DNA of 43,509 nucleotides from JAVBSN01 sp031547045 (GTDB lineage Bacteria > Bacillota > Clostridia > Lachnospirales > Lachnospiraceae): the NCBI GenBank assembly GCA_031547045.1, contig JAVBSN010000025.1, forward strand, positions 1-43,509. Direction: 5' to 3'. Below, one piece after another: positions 31,262 through 39,857 of this stretch. The position numbers were made by a program, and so were the translations under genes. The first letter of the stretch is position 1. Every line of letters starts with the position of its first letter. The notes beneath the pieces were generated by a model. The model had not been told where the DNA came from. It saw only the letters and a list, made by a program, of their open reading frames with translations, and did no database searches.

Positions 31262-32518
31262 CTAATTATAAAACTCTTTTAATAATATTTTCAGTGCCTC
31301 TATATCTCTTATTGCACACAATTCATTTGCTGAATGCATTGCAAGCATTGCTACTCCTATATCCGTCCCTCTTATTGGTAAATAGGATGTAGCTATAGGT
31401 CCTAATGTTTGCCCTCCTGGAGAACCTGACCTATTAACTTGTTTCTTATATTCCACACCTGCATTTTCACATAATCCCATTACTACTGCCGCATCTTTAC
31501 TATCAGTTATATATCTTTGGCTTGCACTTGTTTTAATAATAATTCCATCACCTAAACATATGTGATTTGTTGGATCTGTCTTTTCTGTATAATTGGGATG
31601 AACTCCATGTGCTCCATCAACAGATAACATATATCCATTATTAAGAGCTGAAAGCATACTATCTTCATCTAGATTTAAACTTCTAAATATTTTGCAGATT
31701 ATATCTCTTAGATACATAGAATCTGCTCCCTGTTTAGAACGACTACCTATTTCTTCATTATCAAATAATGCAATCATATTAATTCCATCTTCTCTAATAC
31801 TATCTATAATAGCTTCTGTAAGATTAAATACTGATACTAGATTATCTAATCTTGGCGAAGATAAAAATTCTTTATTAAGTCCAATTTTAGTTGGCTTATC
31901 GTTATTGTATAGAAACAAATCAAAATCCAATATACAATCCGTATTAATATCTAATTCATTTGATATATATGTTTTTAATATATTCTCATCTATTTGTTTA
32001 CCATCTATTGAAGCAATTGGAATTAGTTCTTTTTGAATATCCAATTCTTTATTTTCTTCACCTGCTTTTCTCATATGAGGTGCAAGTGATGGAATAATAA
32101 ATAATGGTTCATTTGAATCATATAATATTGTATTTGGTAAATATACATCATCACCTTTTACAATAACTTTTCCTGCCATAGCAAGGGGTCTATCAAACCA
32201 TGTTGATTTTATTAATCCACCATATGGTTCTACATTTAAACTTATATAATTATCACTTTTAATTTGTGGATTAGGTTTAATTTTAAGGCAAGGTGAATCA
32301 GTATGTGCCATGCCAATTCTTATATTATTTATACCACTTCCAATTGTAAATGCATATATAACTGATGGATGTGGACTAATATAGTATTTACCTCTAGATA
32401 ATTCCCATCTATCACCTATATTAAGTTTTACAAATCCTTCACTTTCAAGCATCTTTTCAACATTTGATACACCATGATAAGCTGTAACCGACTGTTCTAA
32501 GTACTCATATATAGTCAT
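31262..32518 (-). CDS. M18-family aminopeptidase
   Basis: 418 residues, GAGGAG before the ATG. Zinc-site motifs: first His in G-M-A-H-T-D-S-P, bridging Asp in S-P-R-L-D-N-L, Glu pair in F-D-N-E-E-I-G-S, and last His in L-A-M-H-S-A-N-E-L-C. Family length about 420-460. It removes N-terminal residues, often acidic, from peptides in the cytoplasm as a dodecamer. Probably the first gene of an operon with the DUF368 translocase. Confidence 0.92.
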   Translation of the reverse strand: MTIYEYLEQSVTAYHGVSNVEKMLESEGFVKLNIGDRWELSRGKYYISPHPSVIYAFTIGSGINNIRIGMAHTDSPCLKIKPNPQIKSDNYISLNVEPYGGLIKSTWFDRPLAMAGKVIVKGDDVYLPNTILYDSNEPLFIIPSLAPHMRKAGEENKELDIQKELIPIASIDGKQIDENILKTYISNELDINTDCILDFDLFLYNNDKPTKIGLNKEFLSSPRLDNLVSVFNLTEAIIDSIREDGINMIALFDNEEIGSRSKQGADSMYLRDIICKIFRSLNLDEDSMLSALNNGYMLSVDGAHGVHPNYTEKTDPTNHICLGDGIIIKTSASQRYITDSKDAAVVMGLCENAGVEYKKQVNRSGSPGGQTLGPIATSYLPIRGTDIGVAMLAMHSANELCAIRDIEALKILLKEFYN

Positions 32519-32692
32519 AATATCTCCTCAAAAATAAATATTTTAAATACTATTAAATATTATTCTATTGCTTTTTAAATTTATGCCAACAAATAACATT
32601 ATATAGTATATTAATTTATATTCAAGAAAATTAACAATATTTTAATATCATCTTAATTAATATTGCCAAATTTAGTAAGTTTCAAGTCTTTG

Positions 32693-32719
32693 TTAGCACT
32701 CTTTTTGAATGAGTGCTAA
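32693..32719 (+). promoter_or_regulatory. CIRCE element upstream of htpG
   Basis: TTAGCACTC (32693-32701), 9 nt, GAGTGCTAA (32711-32719): a perfect HrcA operator. It lies just 5' of the best -35, whereas CIRCE usually sits at or after the start point. The rest of the 32519-32828 gap shows only AT-rich sequence and the promoter below. Confidence 0.95.
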
Positions 32720-32726
32720 TTTTCTC

Positions 32727-32755
32727 TTGACTTTATGTTTTCACAGTATTATTAT
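32727..32755 (+). promoter_or_regulatory. candidate htpG promoter
   Basis: TTGACT (32727-32732), 17-nt spacer, TATTAT (32750-32755), beginning 7 nt after the CIRCE element. Start expected near 32762. Confidence 0.55.
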
Positions 32756-32828
32756 AATATATAGTTTGATTCCTTAATTTAGGAATTCTATTATTTACTT
32801 AATATAATTTATTAAAGGAGATGTTTTT

Positions 32829-34766
32829 ATGAATAACAAAACAGGTAGTTTATCAATTAACAGCGAAAATATTTTTCCAATTATTAAAAAATGGTTGTAT
32901 TCAGATCATGACATATTTATAAGAGAGCTTGTATCTAATGGTTGTGATGCAGTTACAAAACTAAAAAAATTATCTATGATTGGTGAATTTAATGCTCCAG
33001 ATGAGCTTAAATATCGTATAGATGTAGAGGTTAGTCCTGAAAATAAAACAATTAAATTTACTGATAATGGTATTGGTATGACTGAGGAAGAAGTAAATGA
33101 ATACATATGCCAAATAGCATTTTCAGGGGCTGAAGATTTTCTTGCAAAATATAAAGATAAAACAGATAGTGACCAAATAATAGGACACTTTGGTTTAGGT
33201 TTCTATTCTGCATTTATGGTTGCTGATAAAGTAACTATTGAAACTCTATCATATAAGGATGATGCCAAACCAGTATATTGGGAATGTGATGGCGGTACTG
33301 AGTACACTATTGAAGAAGGTGAGAAAGAAACTCCTGGTACAGAAATCACTTTATATCTTAACGATGAAAGTTATGAGTTTTCTAATGAATATAGGGTCAA
33401 AGAAATACTTAACAAATACTGTTCATTTATGCCTGTAGAGATATACTTTACAAATGCTGATGCTGTAGAAGATGAGGATGATACAGAAGATATTCCAGAG
33501 GTTCTTAATGAGGATGGCTCTATTGCTGCTGAAGGAAGTGAAGATACAGTTAAAGAAAAAGAGACTCCAAAACCTATAAATGATACTGCTCCATTATGGA
33601 CTAAGCATCCTAATGATTGTACAGATGAAGAATATAAGGAATTTTATAGAAAAGTATTTTTAGATTTCAAAGAACCTTTATTCTGGATACATTTAAATAT
33701 GGATTATCCTTTTAATCTAAAAGGTATTTTATATTTCCCTAAATTAAATAATGAGTATGATACTTTAGAAGGTAAGATTAAATTATATAACAACCAAGTA
33801 TTTATTGCTGATAATATTAAGGAAGTTATTCCTGAATTCTTGTTATTATTAAAGGGTGTTATCGATTGTCCAGACCTACCTCTTAATGTTTCAAGAAGTG
33901 CATTACAAAATGATGGTTTCGTTAAAAAAATATCTGACTATATAACTAAGAAGGTTGCTGACAAACTATCTGGTATGTGTAAGACAGACAAAGAAGCTTA
34001 TGAAAGTTATTGGGATGATTTAAGTCCATTTATTAAATTTGGATGTATTAAAGATGATAAGTTTGGCGAGAAAATGAATGACTATATTATCTTTAAAAAC
34101 TTAGATGGTAAATATCTTACTCTTCCAGAATATTTAGAAGCTGGTAAAGAAAAATATGAAAATAAGGTTTTCTATGTATCTGACGAAAAAACTCAAGGTC
34201 AATATATAAACATGTTCAAAGAAGAAGATATTGATGCAGTTATCTTATCTCATAACATTGATACTCCTTTTGTTTCTCAATTAGAGCAAAAGAATGAAAA
34301 TGTTCATTTTGTAAGAATTGATTCAGATTTAACTGAAAACTTTAAAGATGAAGAATTAGACGAAGAAACTTCTAAAGACTTAACTGATACATTAACTGAT
34401 ACATTTAAGAAAGCTCTTAATGTGGAAACTCTTGAATTAAAAGTTGAGAAACTTAAAAATAAAGATGTATCTGCTATGATAACTCAATCAGAAGAAACTA
34501 GAAGAATGCAAGATATGATGCGTGCTTATAGCATGGGTAGCGGTTTTGATCCTAATATGTTCGGCGGAAGTGGTACTACATTAGTTCTTAATGCTAACAA
34601 CAGTCTTGTTCAATATGTATTAGATAATCCAGAAGGTGATAGTACAAATACTATTTGTGAACAATTGTATGATCTTGCTTTACTTGCACATGCTCCGCTA
34701 GCTCCTGAAGCAATGTCTAAGTTTATTACTAGAAGTAATGAAATACTAGGAATAATGGCAAAATAG
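32829..34766 (+). CDS. htpG: Hsp90-family chaperone HtpG
   Basis: 645 residues, AAAGGAGATG before the ATG. GHKL ATPase domain: I-F-I-R-E-L-V-S-N-G-C-D-A (catalytic Glu and Asn), K-F-T-D-N-G-I-G-M-T and G-H-F-G-L-G-F-Y-S-A-F-M. An acidic insert of about 40 residues (about 215-255, E-D-E-D-D-T-E-D) recalls the charged linker of eukaryotic Hsp90 and is longer than in E. coli. Middle domain L-P-L-N-V-S-R-S-A-L-Q. The C-terminal dimerisation domain ends M-S-K-F-I-T-R-S-N-E. Controlled by HrcA through the perfect CIRCE upstream. Confidence 0.96.
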   Translation: MNNKTGSLSINSENIFPIIKKWLYSDHDIFIRELVSNGCDAVTKLKKLSMIGEFNAPDELKYRIDVEVSPENKTIKFTDNGIGMTEEEVNEYICQIAFSGAEDFLAKYKDKTDSDQIIGHFGLGFYSAFMVADKVTIETLSYKDDAKPVYWECDGGTEYTIEEGEKETPGTEITLYLNDESYEFSNEYRVKEILNKYCSFMPVEIYFTNADAVEDEDDTEDIPEVLNEDGSIAAEGSEDTVKEKETPKPINDTAPLWTKHPNDCTDEEYKEFYRKVFLDFKEPLFWIHLNMDYPFNLKGILYFPKLNNEYDTLEGKIKLYNNQVFIADNIKEVIPEFLLLLKGVIDCPDLPLNVSRSALQNDGFVKKISDYITKKVADKLSGMCKTDKEAYESYWDDLSPFIKFGCIKDDKFGEKMNDYIIFKNLDGKYLTLPEYLEAGKEKYENKVFYVSDEKTQGQYINMFKEEDIDAVILSHNIDTPFVSQLEQKNENVHFVRIDSDLTENFKDEELDEETSKDLTDTLTDTFKKALNVETLELKVEKLKNKDVSAMITQSEETRRMQDMMRAYSMGSGFDPNMFGGSGTTLVLNANNSLVQYVLDNPEGDSTNTICEQLYDLALLAHAPLAPEAMSKFITRSNEILGIMAK

Positions 34767-34790
34767 TTATTTATAGAAAGCAGGCATTTT

Positions 34791-35189
34791 ATGGACAATA
34801 GCACATTAGAAGAAGTTAGAGAATTATTTGCTAAAGATAGATTTGCAACAGATAATGGTGCTACTATCGAAGGCATTGATGACCACTATGCTAAATGTTG
34901 TTTAACAATAGAACCTAGACACAAAAATGCAATGGGGGCTGTTATGGGTGGTGTATATTTTACATTAGCAGATTTTGCATTTGCTGTTGCTTCAAACTGG
35001 CAAAATCTTGGCACTGTCTCACTTAGCTCCAATATAACCTATCTAAATTCTGCCAAAGGATCTACACTTATTGCAGAAGCTAGGTGTATTAAAAAAGGAC
35101 GTACTACTAGTTATTATCAGACTGATGTAACTGATGATTTAGGAAATCTTGTAGCAACTGTTGGTACAACTGGTTATCGTGTTGGTTAA
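34791..35189 (+). CDS. PaaI-type hotdog-fold thioesterase
   Basis: 132 residues. Hotdog core M-G-A-V-M-G-G-V-Y-F-T-L-A-D-F-A-F (the Asp is the usual PaaI catalytic residue) followed by S-S-N-I-T-Y-L-N-S-A-K-G. Hydrolyses acyl-CoA thioesters, often aromatic or medium-chain; substrate unknown here. It starts 24 bp after htpG, so heat-induced co-transcription from the CIRCE promoter is likely. Confidence 0.88.
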   Translation: MDNSTLEEVRELFAKDRFATDNGATIEGIDDHYAKCCLTIEPRHKNAMGAVMGGVYFTLADFAFAVASNWQNLGTVSLSSNITYLNSAKGSTLIAEARCIKKGRTTSYYQTDVTDDLGNLVATVGTTGYRVG

Positions 35190-35210
35190 TATATGATTTT
35201 ATAAAATAAG

Positions 35211-35253
35211 AGAGTATCTATAATAATTCGTGAGAATTATATTATGATACTCT
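35211..35253. terminator. terminator after the htpG operon
   Basis: AGAGTATC / GATACTCT outer stem, ATAATTC / GAATTAT inner stem, GTGA loop, then TTTGTTTTA on the plus strand. It also lies about 40 bp beyond the convergent luxS stop. Confidence 0.8.
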
Positions 35254-35293
35254 TTTGTTTTATGTTTATGCATTTTTGCAAAAAGCCAATATA

Positions 35294-35773
35294 TTATTCA
35301 GAATATACTAATCTGCTATTATCAATATTTTCTAACACTTCGTTTAAATACTTGTTTGCTATATATCTTGCCATTGGCAAATTAAGGTCCAGATAATTTC
35401 CACAATCTCTTGCTGCCGCTCCCGGAATATCTCCCTCATAATCTTTAATAAATACAAACATTGTTTTTAATAAATCTACAACATCTTTAGATTCATAATC
35501 TCCAGCTAAAATAAGATAAAATCCAGTTCTACATCCCATAGGTCCAAAGTATACAGTCTTATCTTTATATACTTCATCATTTCTTAAAAATGTTGCTCCT
35601 AAATGCTCTATTGCATGCATTTCAGCAGTATTCATAACGGGCTCAAAATTAGGTCTTGTCATTCTTATATCAAATGTTGTAACTACTTCACTTCCTACAT
35701 GATCTTTTCTTGATACATATATACCTGGAAGTAATGTTAAATGATTAACTGTAAAACTTGCTATTTTCTCCAT
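35294..35773 (-). CDS. luxS: S-ribosylhomocysteine lyase
   Basis: 159 residues. Metal ligands in H-A-I-E-H-L (H-x-x-E-H) and the Cys of A-R-D-C-G-N-Y; catalytic Cys in M-G-C-R-T-G-F-Y. Cleaves S-ribosylhomocysteine to homocysteine and DPD, the AI-2 precursor. Its ATG overlaps the mtnN stop as TAATG, so the two are translationally coupled and carry out consecutive steps of S-adenosylhomocysteine recycling. Confidence 0.98.
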   Translation of the reverse strand: MEKIASFTVNHLTLLPGIYVSRKDHVGSEVVTTFDIRMTRPNFEPVMNTAEMHAIEHLGATFLRNDEVYKDKTVYFGPMGCRTGFYLILAGDYESKDVVDLLKTMFVFIKDYEGDIPGAAARDCGNYLDLNLPMARYIANKYLNEVLENIDNSRLVYSE

Positions 35774-36465
35774 TATAATCTACCTACCATTTCTATCATT
35801 AATTTAACTGAATGTTCAATTGCTTTAGCTTCAAATGTTGGATAATCTACATGGGCACTGTTATCCGCTTTATCAGATATTGCTCTTATAATCAAAAATG
35901 GAATATTGTTTAAATATGATGTATGTGCAATAGCTGCTCCTTCCATTTCTGTACAACAACCATCAAAAGTGTTTACTAACCAATCTTTCTTATCTTTATC
36001 TGATATAAATTGGTCTCCTGTTACAACTCTACCTTCATGAACTTTAATATCTGTATTTACTTTCTCACATGCTTCCCTAGCTATATTTCTCAGAATATCA
36101 TCTGCCTTAAATGATAATACTTCCATACGTGGTATTTGCCCCACAGGATATCCAAATGCTACAGCATCCATATCATGCTCAAGAGCATCTGTAGATAATA
36201 CAATGTCTCCTATATCAATCTTTGCTTGAAGAGAACCTGCTATGCCAGTATTAACAACCATATTTACATCAAATGTATCTATAAGTATCTGTGTACAACA
36301 TGCTGCATTTACTTTACCAATACCTGCACGAACTACCACTACATTTTTTCCTTCTAGCTTACCTTTATAAAAATCCATTGAAGCCTTACTTACTACTTCA
36401 ATATCTGTCATCTTTTCTTTTAACTTTGCAACTTCTTCGTCCATTGCTCCTATAATACCTAACAT
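35773..36465 (-). CDS. mtnN: 5'-methylthioadenosine/S-adenosylhomocysteine nucleosidase
   Basis: 230 residues from the ATG at 36465-36463 (AAGGAGGATGATT upstream). Begins MLGIIGAMDEEVAKLK. Other motifs: V-V-V-R-A-G-I-G-K-V-N-A-A, V-N-T-G-I-A-G-S-L, G-D-Q-F-I-S, C-T-E-M-E-G-A-A-I-A-H and R-A-I-S-D-K-A-D with the catalytic Asp. Splits adenine from SAH and MTA. It supplies the LuxS substrate and forms a two-gene operon with luxS. Confidence 0.97.
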   Translation of the reverse strand: MLGIIGAMDEEVAKLKEKMTDIEVVSKASMDFYKGKLEGKNVVVVRAGIGKVNAACCTQILIDTFDVNMVVNTGIAGSLQAKIDIGDIVLSTDALEHDMDAVAFGYPVGQIPRMEVLSFKADDILRNIAREACEKVNTDIKVHEGRVVTGDQFISDKDKKDWLVNTFDGCCTEMEGAAIAHTSYLNNIPFLIIRAISDKADNSAHVDYPTFEAKAIEHSVKLMIEMVGRL

Positions 36466-36570
36466 AATCATCCTCCTTAGTAAAACATTTTACTATGTAA
36501 GATTATCATAATGGAATGGGAATTACAATGGGGAGTTAATATAGTTCTATTTTGCCATTCCTTTAGTTTA

Positions 36571-36715
36571 TTCAAATCCGATGTGCCTAGCTTCATAAAA
36601 ACTTCGTTTTTTCTCGCTAGACGGGCTTCCGCCCTATAAAATATAAAAAGCAAGCTCAATTTCAAATAAATTTGAATTGAGCTTGCTTTCCATATTTTGC
36701 ACTTGCGGATTTGAA
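36571..36715. repeat. hairpin-rich intergenic element downstream of groEL
   Basis: A perfect 10-bp inverted repeat TTCAAATCCG (36571-36580) / CGGATTTGAA (36706-36715), extended inside by GTGC/GCAC, brackets three hairpins: AAAAAC-TTC-GTTTTT near 36597-36611 within CTAGC/GCTAG arms, GGGC-TTCC-GCCC (36623-36634), and the groEL terminator. The whole can fold as one multibranched structure. Its right edge overlaps the end of groEL (stop at 36718) by proximity only. The gap to mtnN otherwise contains a possible mtnN promoter. Confidence 0.6.
36647..36689 (-). terminator. groESL terminator
   Basis: AAAGCAAGCTCAATT / AATTGAGCTTGCTTT with a one-base bulge and a CAAA/TTTG extension. A T-rich run follows on the minus strand. 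Confidence 0.88.
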
Positions 36716-36717
36716 TG

Positions 36718-38346
36718 CTACATCATTCCCATGCCGCCTCCTGGCATTGCAGGCATTGCTGGCATATCTTCTTTTATATCTGCTACTACTGATTCTGTAG
36801 TAAGTAATGTTGATGCCACTGATGTTGCATTTTGTAATGCACTTCTTGTTACTTTTACAGGATCAATTATTCCTGCTTCTTCTATCATATTTACATATAC
36901 TTCTCTAAGGGCATCGAAGCCTACTCCTTGCTCTGACTCTTTTACTTTATTAATGATTACTGAACCTTCAAGTCCTGCATTTCCTGCTATATGGAATAAT
37001 GGAGCTTCTAACGCTTTAAGAACTATTTCAGCACCAGTTTTCTCATCTCCAGTTAATGTATCTGCTAACTTAGCAACCTCTTTGCTTGCATGAATGTAAG
37101 CAGAACCACCACCTGAAATAATACCTTCTTCTACGGCTGCCCTTGTTGCTGCTAGAGCATCTTCCATACGAAGTTTAGCTTCTTTCATCTCAGTTTCTGT
37201 AGCAGCACCTACTCTAATTACTGCAACACCACCCGCTAATTTAGCAAGTCTTTCTTGAAGCTTTTCTTTATCAAATTCAGAAGTAGTATCTTCTATTTGT
37301 GATTTAATTAAGTTAATTCTTCCTTCGATTTCATCTTTGATACCGAAACCATCTACGATTATAGTATTTTCTTTCTCTACTCTTACACTCTTAGCACGAC
37401 CTAATTGATCTAAAGTAGTCTCTTTAAGGTCTAATCCTAATTCTTCAGTGATTAATTGACCACCAGTTAAGATAGCTATGTCCTCTAACATTGCTTTTCT
37501 TCTATCACCATAACCTGGAGCCTTAACACCTACTACTTGGAATGTTCCTCTTAATTTATTTAAAATTAAAGTAGTTAATGCTTCACCTTCAATATCTTCT
37601 GCAATTATAAGTAATTTTTGACCACTTTGAACTATTTGCTCTAATATTGGAAGAATTTCTTGAATATTAGTTATTTTCTTATCAGTAATTAATATATACG
37701 GATTATCTAATTCAGCAACCATTTTCTCCATATCTGTTGACATGTAAGCTGATATATATCCTCTATCAAATTGCATACCTTCTACTAAATCTAATTCTGT
37801 TTGCATAGTCTTAGACTCTTCAATAGTAATAACTCCATCTTTTGATACTTTTTCCATAGCATCTGCTACCATTGTACCAACACTTTCATCACCTGCTGAT
37901 ATTGAAGCAACTTTAGCTATTTGTTCTTTACCATTGATTGCTTGACTCATATTGCTTATAGCTTCAACTGCTGCATCACTAGCTTTCTTCATACCTTTTC
38001 TTAAGATAATAGGATTAGCTCCTGCTGCAAGATTCTTCATACCTGCATTAACCATTGCTTGTGCTAATACAGTAGCTGTAGTAGTTCCATCACCTGCAAC
38101 ATCATTAGTCTTAGTTGCAACTTCTTTAACTATTTGAGCACCCATATTTTCAAATGCATCTTCTAATTCAATATCCTTTGCAATTGTAACACCATCATTA
38201 GTGATTAATGGTGCTCCGTATGATTTACTAAGTACAACATTTCTTCCTTTAGGTCCTAATGTAACTCTTACAGTATCTGCTAATTGATTTACACCTGATT
38301 CAAGAGCTTTTCTAGCCTCAGCTCCATATTTAATTTCTTTTGCCAT
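36718..38346 (-). CDS. groL: chaperonin GroEL
   Basis: 542 residues, AAAGGAG before the ATG. M-A-K-E-I-K-Y-G-A-E-A-R-K-A-L start, T-L-G-P-K-G-R-N-V and D-G-T-T-T-A-T-V-L-A ATP-site motifs, and the flexible tail M-P-A-M-P-A-M-P-G-G-G-M-G-M-M. The 60-kDa ring subunit for ATP-driven protein folding. It follows groES by 39 bp and shares its CIRCE-controlled promoter. Confidence 0.99.
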   Translation of the reverse strand: MAKEIKYGAEARKALESGVNQLADTVRVTLGPKGRNVVLSKSYGAPLITNDGVTIAKDIELEDAFENMGAQIVKEVATKTNDVAGDGTTTATVLAQAMVNAGMKNLAAGANPIILRKGMKKASDAAVEAISNMSQAINGKEQIAKVASISAGDESVGTMVADAMEKVSKDGVITIEESKTMQTELDLVEGMQFDRGYISAYMSTDMEKMVAELDNPYILITDKKITNIQEILPILEQIVQSGQKLLIIAEDIEGEALTTLILNKLRGTFQVVGVKAPGYGDRRKAMLEDIAILTGGQLITEELGLDLKETTLDQLGRAKSVRVEKENTIIVDGFGIKDEIEGRINLIKSQIEDTTSEFDKEKLQERLAKLAGGVAVIRVGAATETEMKEAKLRMEDALAATRAAVEEGIISGGGSAYIHASKEVAKLADTLTGDEKTGAEIVLKALEAPLFHIAGNAGLEGSVIINKVKESEQGVGFDALREVYVNMIEEAGIIDPVKVTRSALQNATSVASTLLTTESVVADIKEDMPAMPAMPGGGMGMM

Positions 38347-38385
38347 TGTTATCTATCTCCTTTAATAAATTTTTCACTCTTGTTA

Positions 38386-38670
38386 TTACTCTACGATAGC
38401 ATGAATATCAGATTGCTTAATTACGATATACTCTTCATCTTCTAGCTTAACATCTGTTCCTGCATATCTACTATAAATAACTTTATCCCCTTCTTTAACT
38501 TCCATAATAACCTTCTCACCATCTACTACTGTACCTGGTCCTACAGCTATTACCTCAGCATATTGAGGTTTATCTTGAGAACTAGTTTGTAATACAATAC
38601 CTGACTTAGTTGTCTCTTCTGCAACACATTGTTTAAGTACTACTCTGTCTCCTAGTGGTTTTAAAATCAT
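38386..38670 (-). CDS. groS: co-chaperonin GroES
   Basis: 94 residues from the ATG at 38670-38668, with AAGGAGG 8 nt upstream; the eight extra upstream codons are leader. Starts MILKPLGDRVVLK; mobile loop around E-E-T-T-K-S-G-I-V-L; G-D-K-V-I-Y-S-R-Y-A-G-T. Lid of the GroEL chamber. First gene of the groESL operon, with CIRCE about 37 bp before the ATG. Confidence 0.98.
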   Translation of the reverse strand: MILKPLGDRVVLKQCVAEETTKSGIVLQTSSQDKPQYAEVIAVGPGTVVDGEKVIMEVKEGDKVIYSRYAGTDVKLEDEEYIVIKQSDIHAIVE

Positions 38671-38706
38671 TTTATATTCCTCCTTCATTATCAATTAATA
38701 TAATTT

Positions 38707-38733
38707 TTAGCACTCACTCAAATTGAGTGCTAA
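38707..38733 (-). promoter_or_regulatory. CIRCE element upstream of groES
   Basis: TTAGCACTC (38707-38715), 9 nt, GAGTGCTAA (38725-38733): a perfect HrcA operator in the groES leader. A candidate promoter with a -10 like TAAAAT lies just upstream, at about 38745-38775. Confidence 0.97.
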
Positions 38734-38820
38734 CACATTTATTATTTTATACTATTCTAGAAAAAAATCAATACCTATTTTATAAATTTTTCATTAAAAT
38801 GGAAATTATAAATATTTAAT

Positions 38821-39696
38821 TTATTTTCCTATTCCTTGTTCTCTTCCATAGTAAAATAAATACTGTTGCGCATATCCTCCAAGTTCTCCATATTTTTTAT
38901 ATGCATATTCTTCTATTAATGGTTTGGAGGTGTCTTCTTTTAAATATAAAGTTTCCATTATACGCTTCATCCAAACATCTACTGGAAATACTTCTCTTCT
39001 TCCTAATCCAAAAAGTAACACACAATTTGCTACCTTCTCCCCTACTCCTTTTATAGTCATAAGCAATTCCCTAGCTTCTCTCCATTCCATAGCATTTAGC
39101 TTCTCCAATGTTACCTCTCCAATATACACTTTTTCACATGCATTTTTAATATATGGAGCTCTAAATCCTACCTTACATTTCCTTAAGTCATCTTCACTAA
39201 CCTTTACAAGTTGTTCTACTGTTGGAAATGCATAATCCTTTTTGTCATTTCCTATGTCTATAGGATTTCCATATTCTTTAGAGATTGTCCTAACAATCTG
39301 CTTAATATGTGGAATCTGCTTATTTTGAGAAATAATAAATGATATTAATATTTCAAAAAATTCCTGATTAATTATTCTTATGCCACTTTTGGCATTTATA
39401 GCACTTTCTAACATAGAATCACATTCTAATATTTTATTTTTAATATCTGTATAATCTCTATCAAGGTCAAAATAGTTACGCCAAATATTTTGAAAATCTT
39501 CCATACTTGTATTATAAAATGTAACTTTATTATCCAATTGCTTTATATGTAAATATTTATTCATTGCTACTAAACTATATTCGTCTTCATTTATTTTATC
39601 AAAATGAAAACATTGTCCACATTCTAATACTTGAGTAATGTTAAAATCAGATATATTATTAACAATTACATTCAAATTATCTTGTATAATCTCCAT
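38821..39696 (-). CDS. ogg: OGG1-type 8-oxoguanine DNA glycosylase
   Basis: 291 residues, AGGAGG before the ATG. N-terminal OGG domain (L-E-C-G-Q-C-F-H-F), then helix-hairpin-helix T-I-K-G-V-G-E-K-V-A-N-C with the catalytic Lys (K249 in human OGG1) and the essential Asp in F-P-V-D-V-W-M-K-R. Removes 8-oxoguanine opposite C and nicks the abasic site. It fits the oxidative-defence genes elsewhere in the window. Single gene, divergent from the DUF6062 gene. Confidence 0.93.
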   Translation of the reverse strand: MEIIQDNLNVIVNNISDFNITQVLECGQCFHFDKINEDEYSLVAMNKYLHIKQLDNKVTFYNTSMEDFQNIWRNYFDLDRDYTDIKNKILECDSMLESAINAKSGIRIINQEFFEILISFIISQNKQIPHIKQIVRTISKEYGNPIDIGNDKKDYAFPTVEQLVKVSEDDLRKCKVGFRAPYIKNACEKVYIGEVTLEKLNAMEWREARELLMTIKGVGEKVANCVLLFGLGRREVFPVDVWMKRIMETLYLKEDTSKPLIEEYAYKKYGELGGYAQQYLFYYGREQGIGK

Positions 39697-39768
39697 TTTA
39701 ATCTTCCTCCTAATGTATATAAATAACTTCTAATTATCTATGCATAACCATTTGTATGTTGTATAATA

Positions 39769-39804
39769 TTATTACTAAGGTCACTGCCAGTCGCTAAGTG
39801 ATAA
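39769..39804 (+). promoter_or_regulatory. inverted repeat just after the -10 of the DUF6062 gene
   Basis: TTATTACTAAG (39769-39779) and CTAAGTGATAA (39794-39804) match at 9 of 11 positions. TATAAT lies at 39762-39767. Its position at the predicted start point suits an operator or a 5' hairpin. Confidence 0.35.
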
Positions 39805-39857
39805 TAGTATAACACGAACAAAATGTAGTGTCTATAAATCTACTTGAAAGGAAAAAT

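Noticed and set aside
36477..36665. 62-aa minus-strand ORF between mtnN and groEL
   Set aside because: It lies across the hairpin element and groEL terminator, lacks a ribosome site and has no recognisable domain.
37952..38137. Plus-strand ORFs within groEL, htpG antisense and similar
   Set aside because: Shadow frames of strongly conserved genes.
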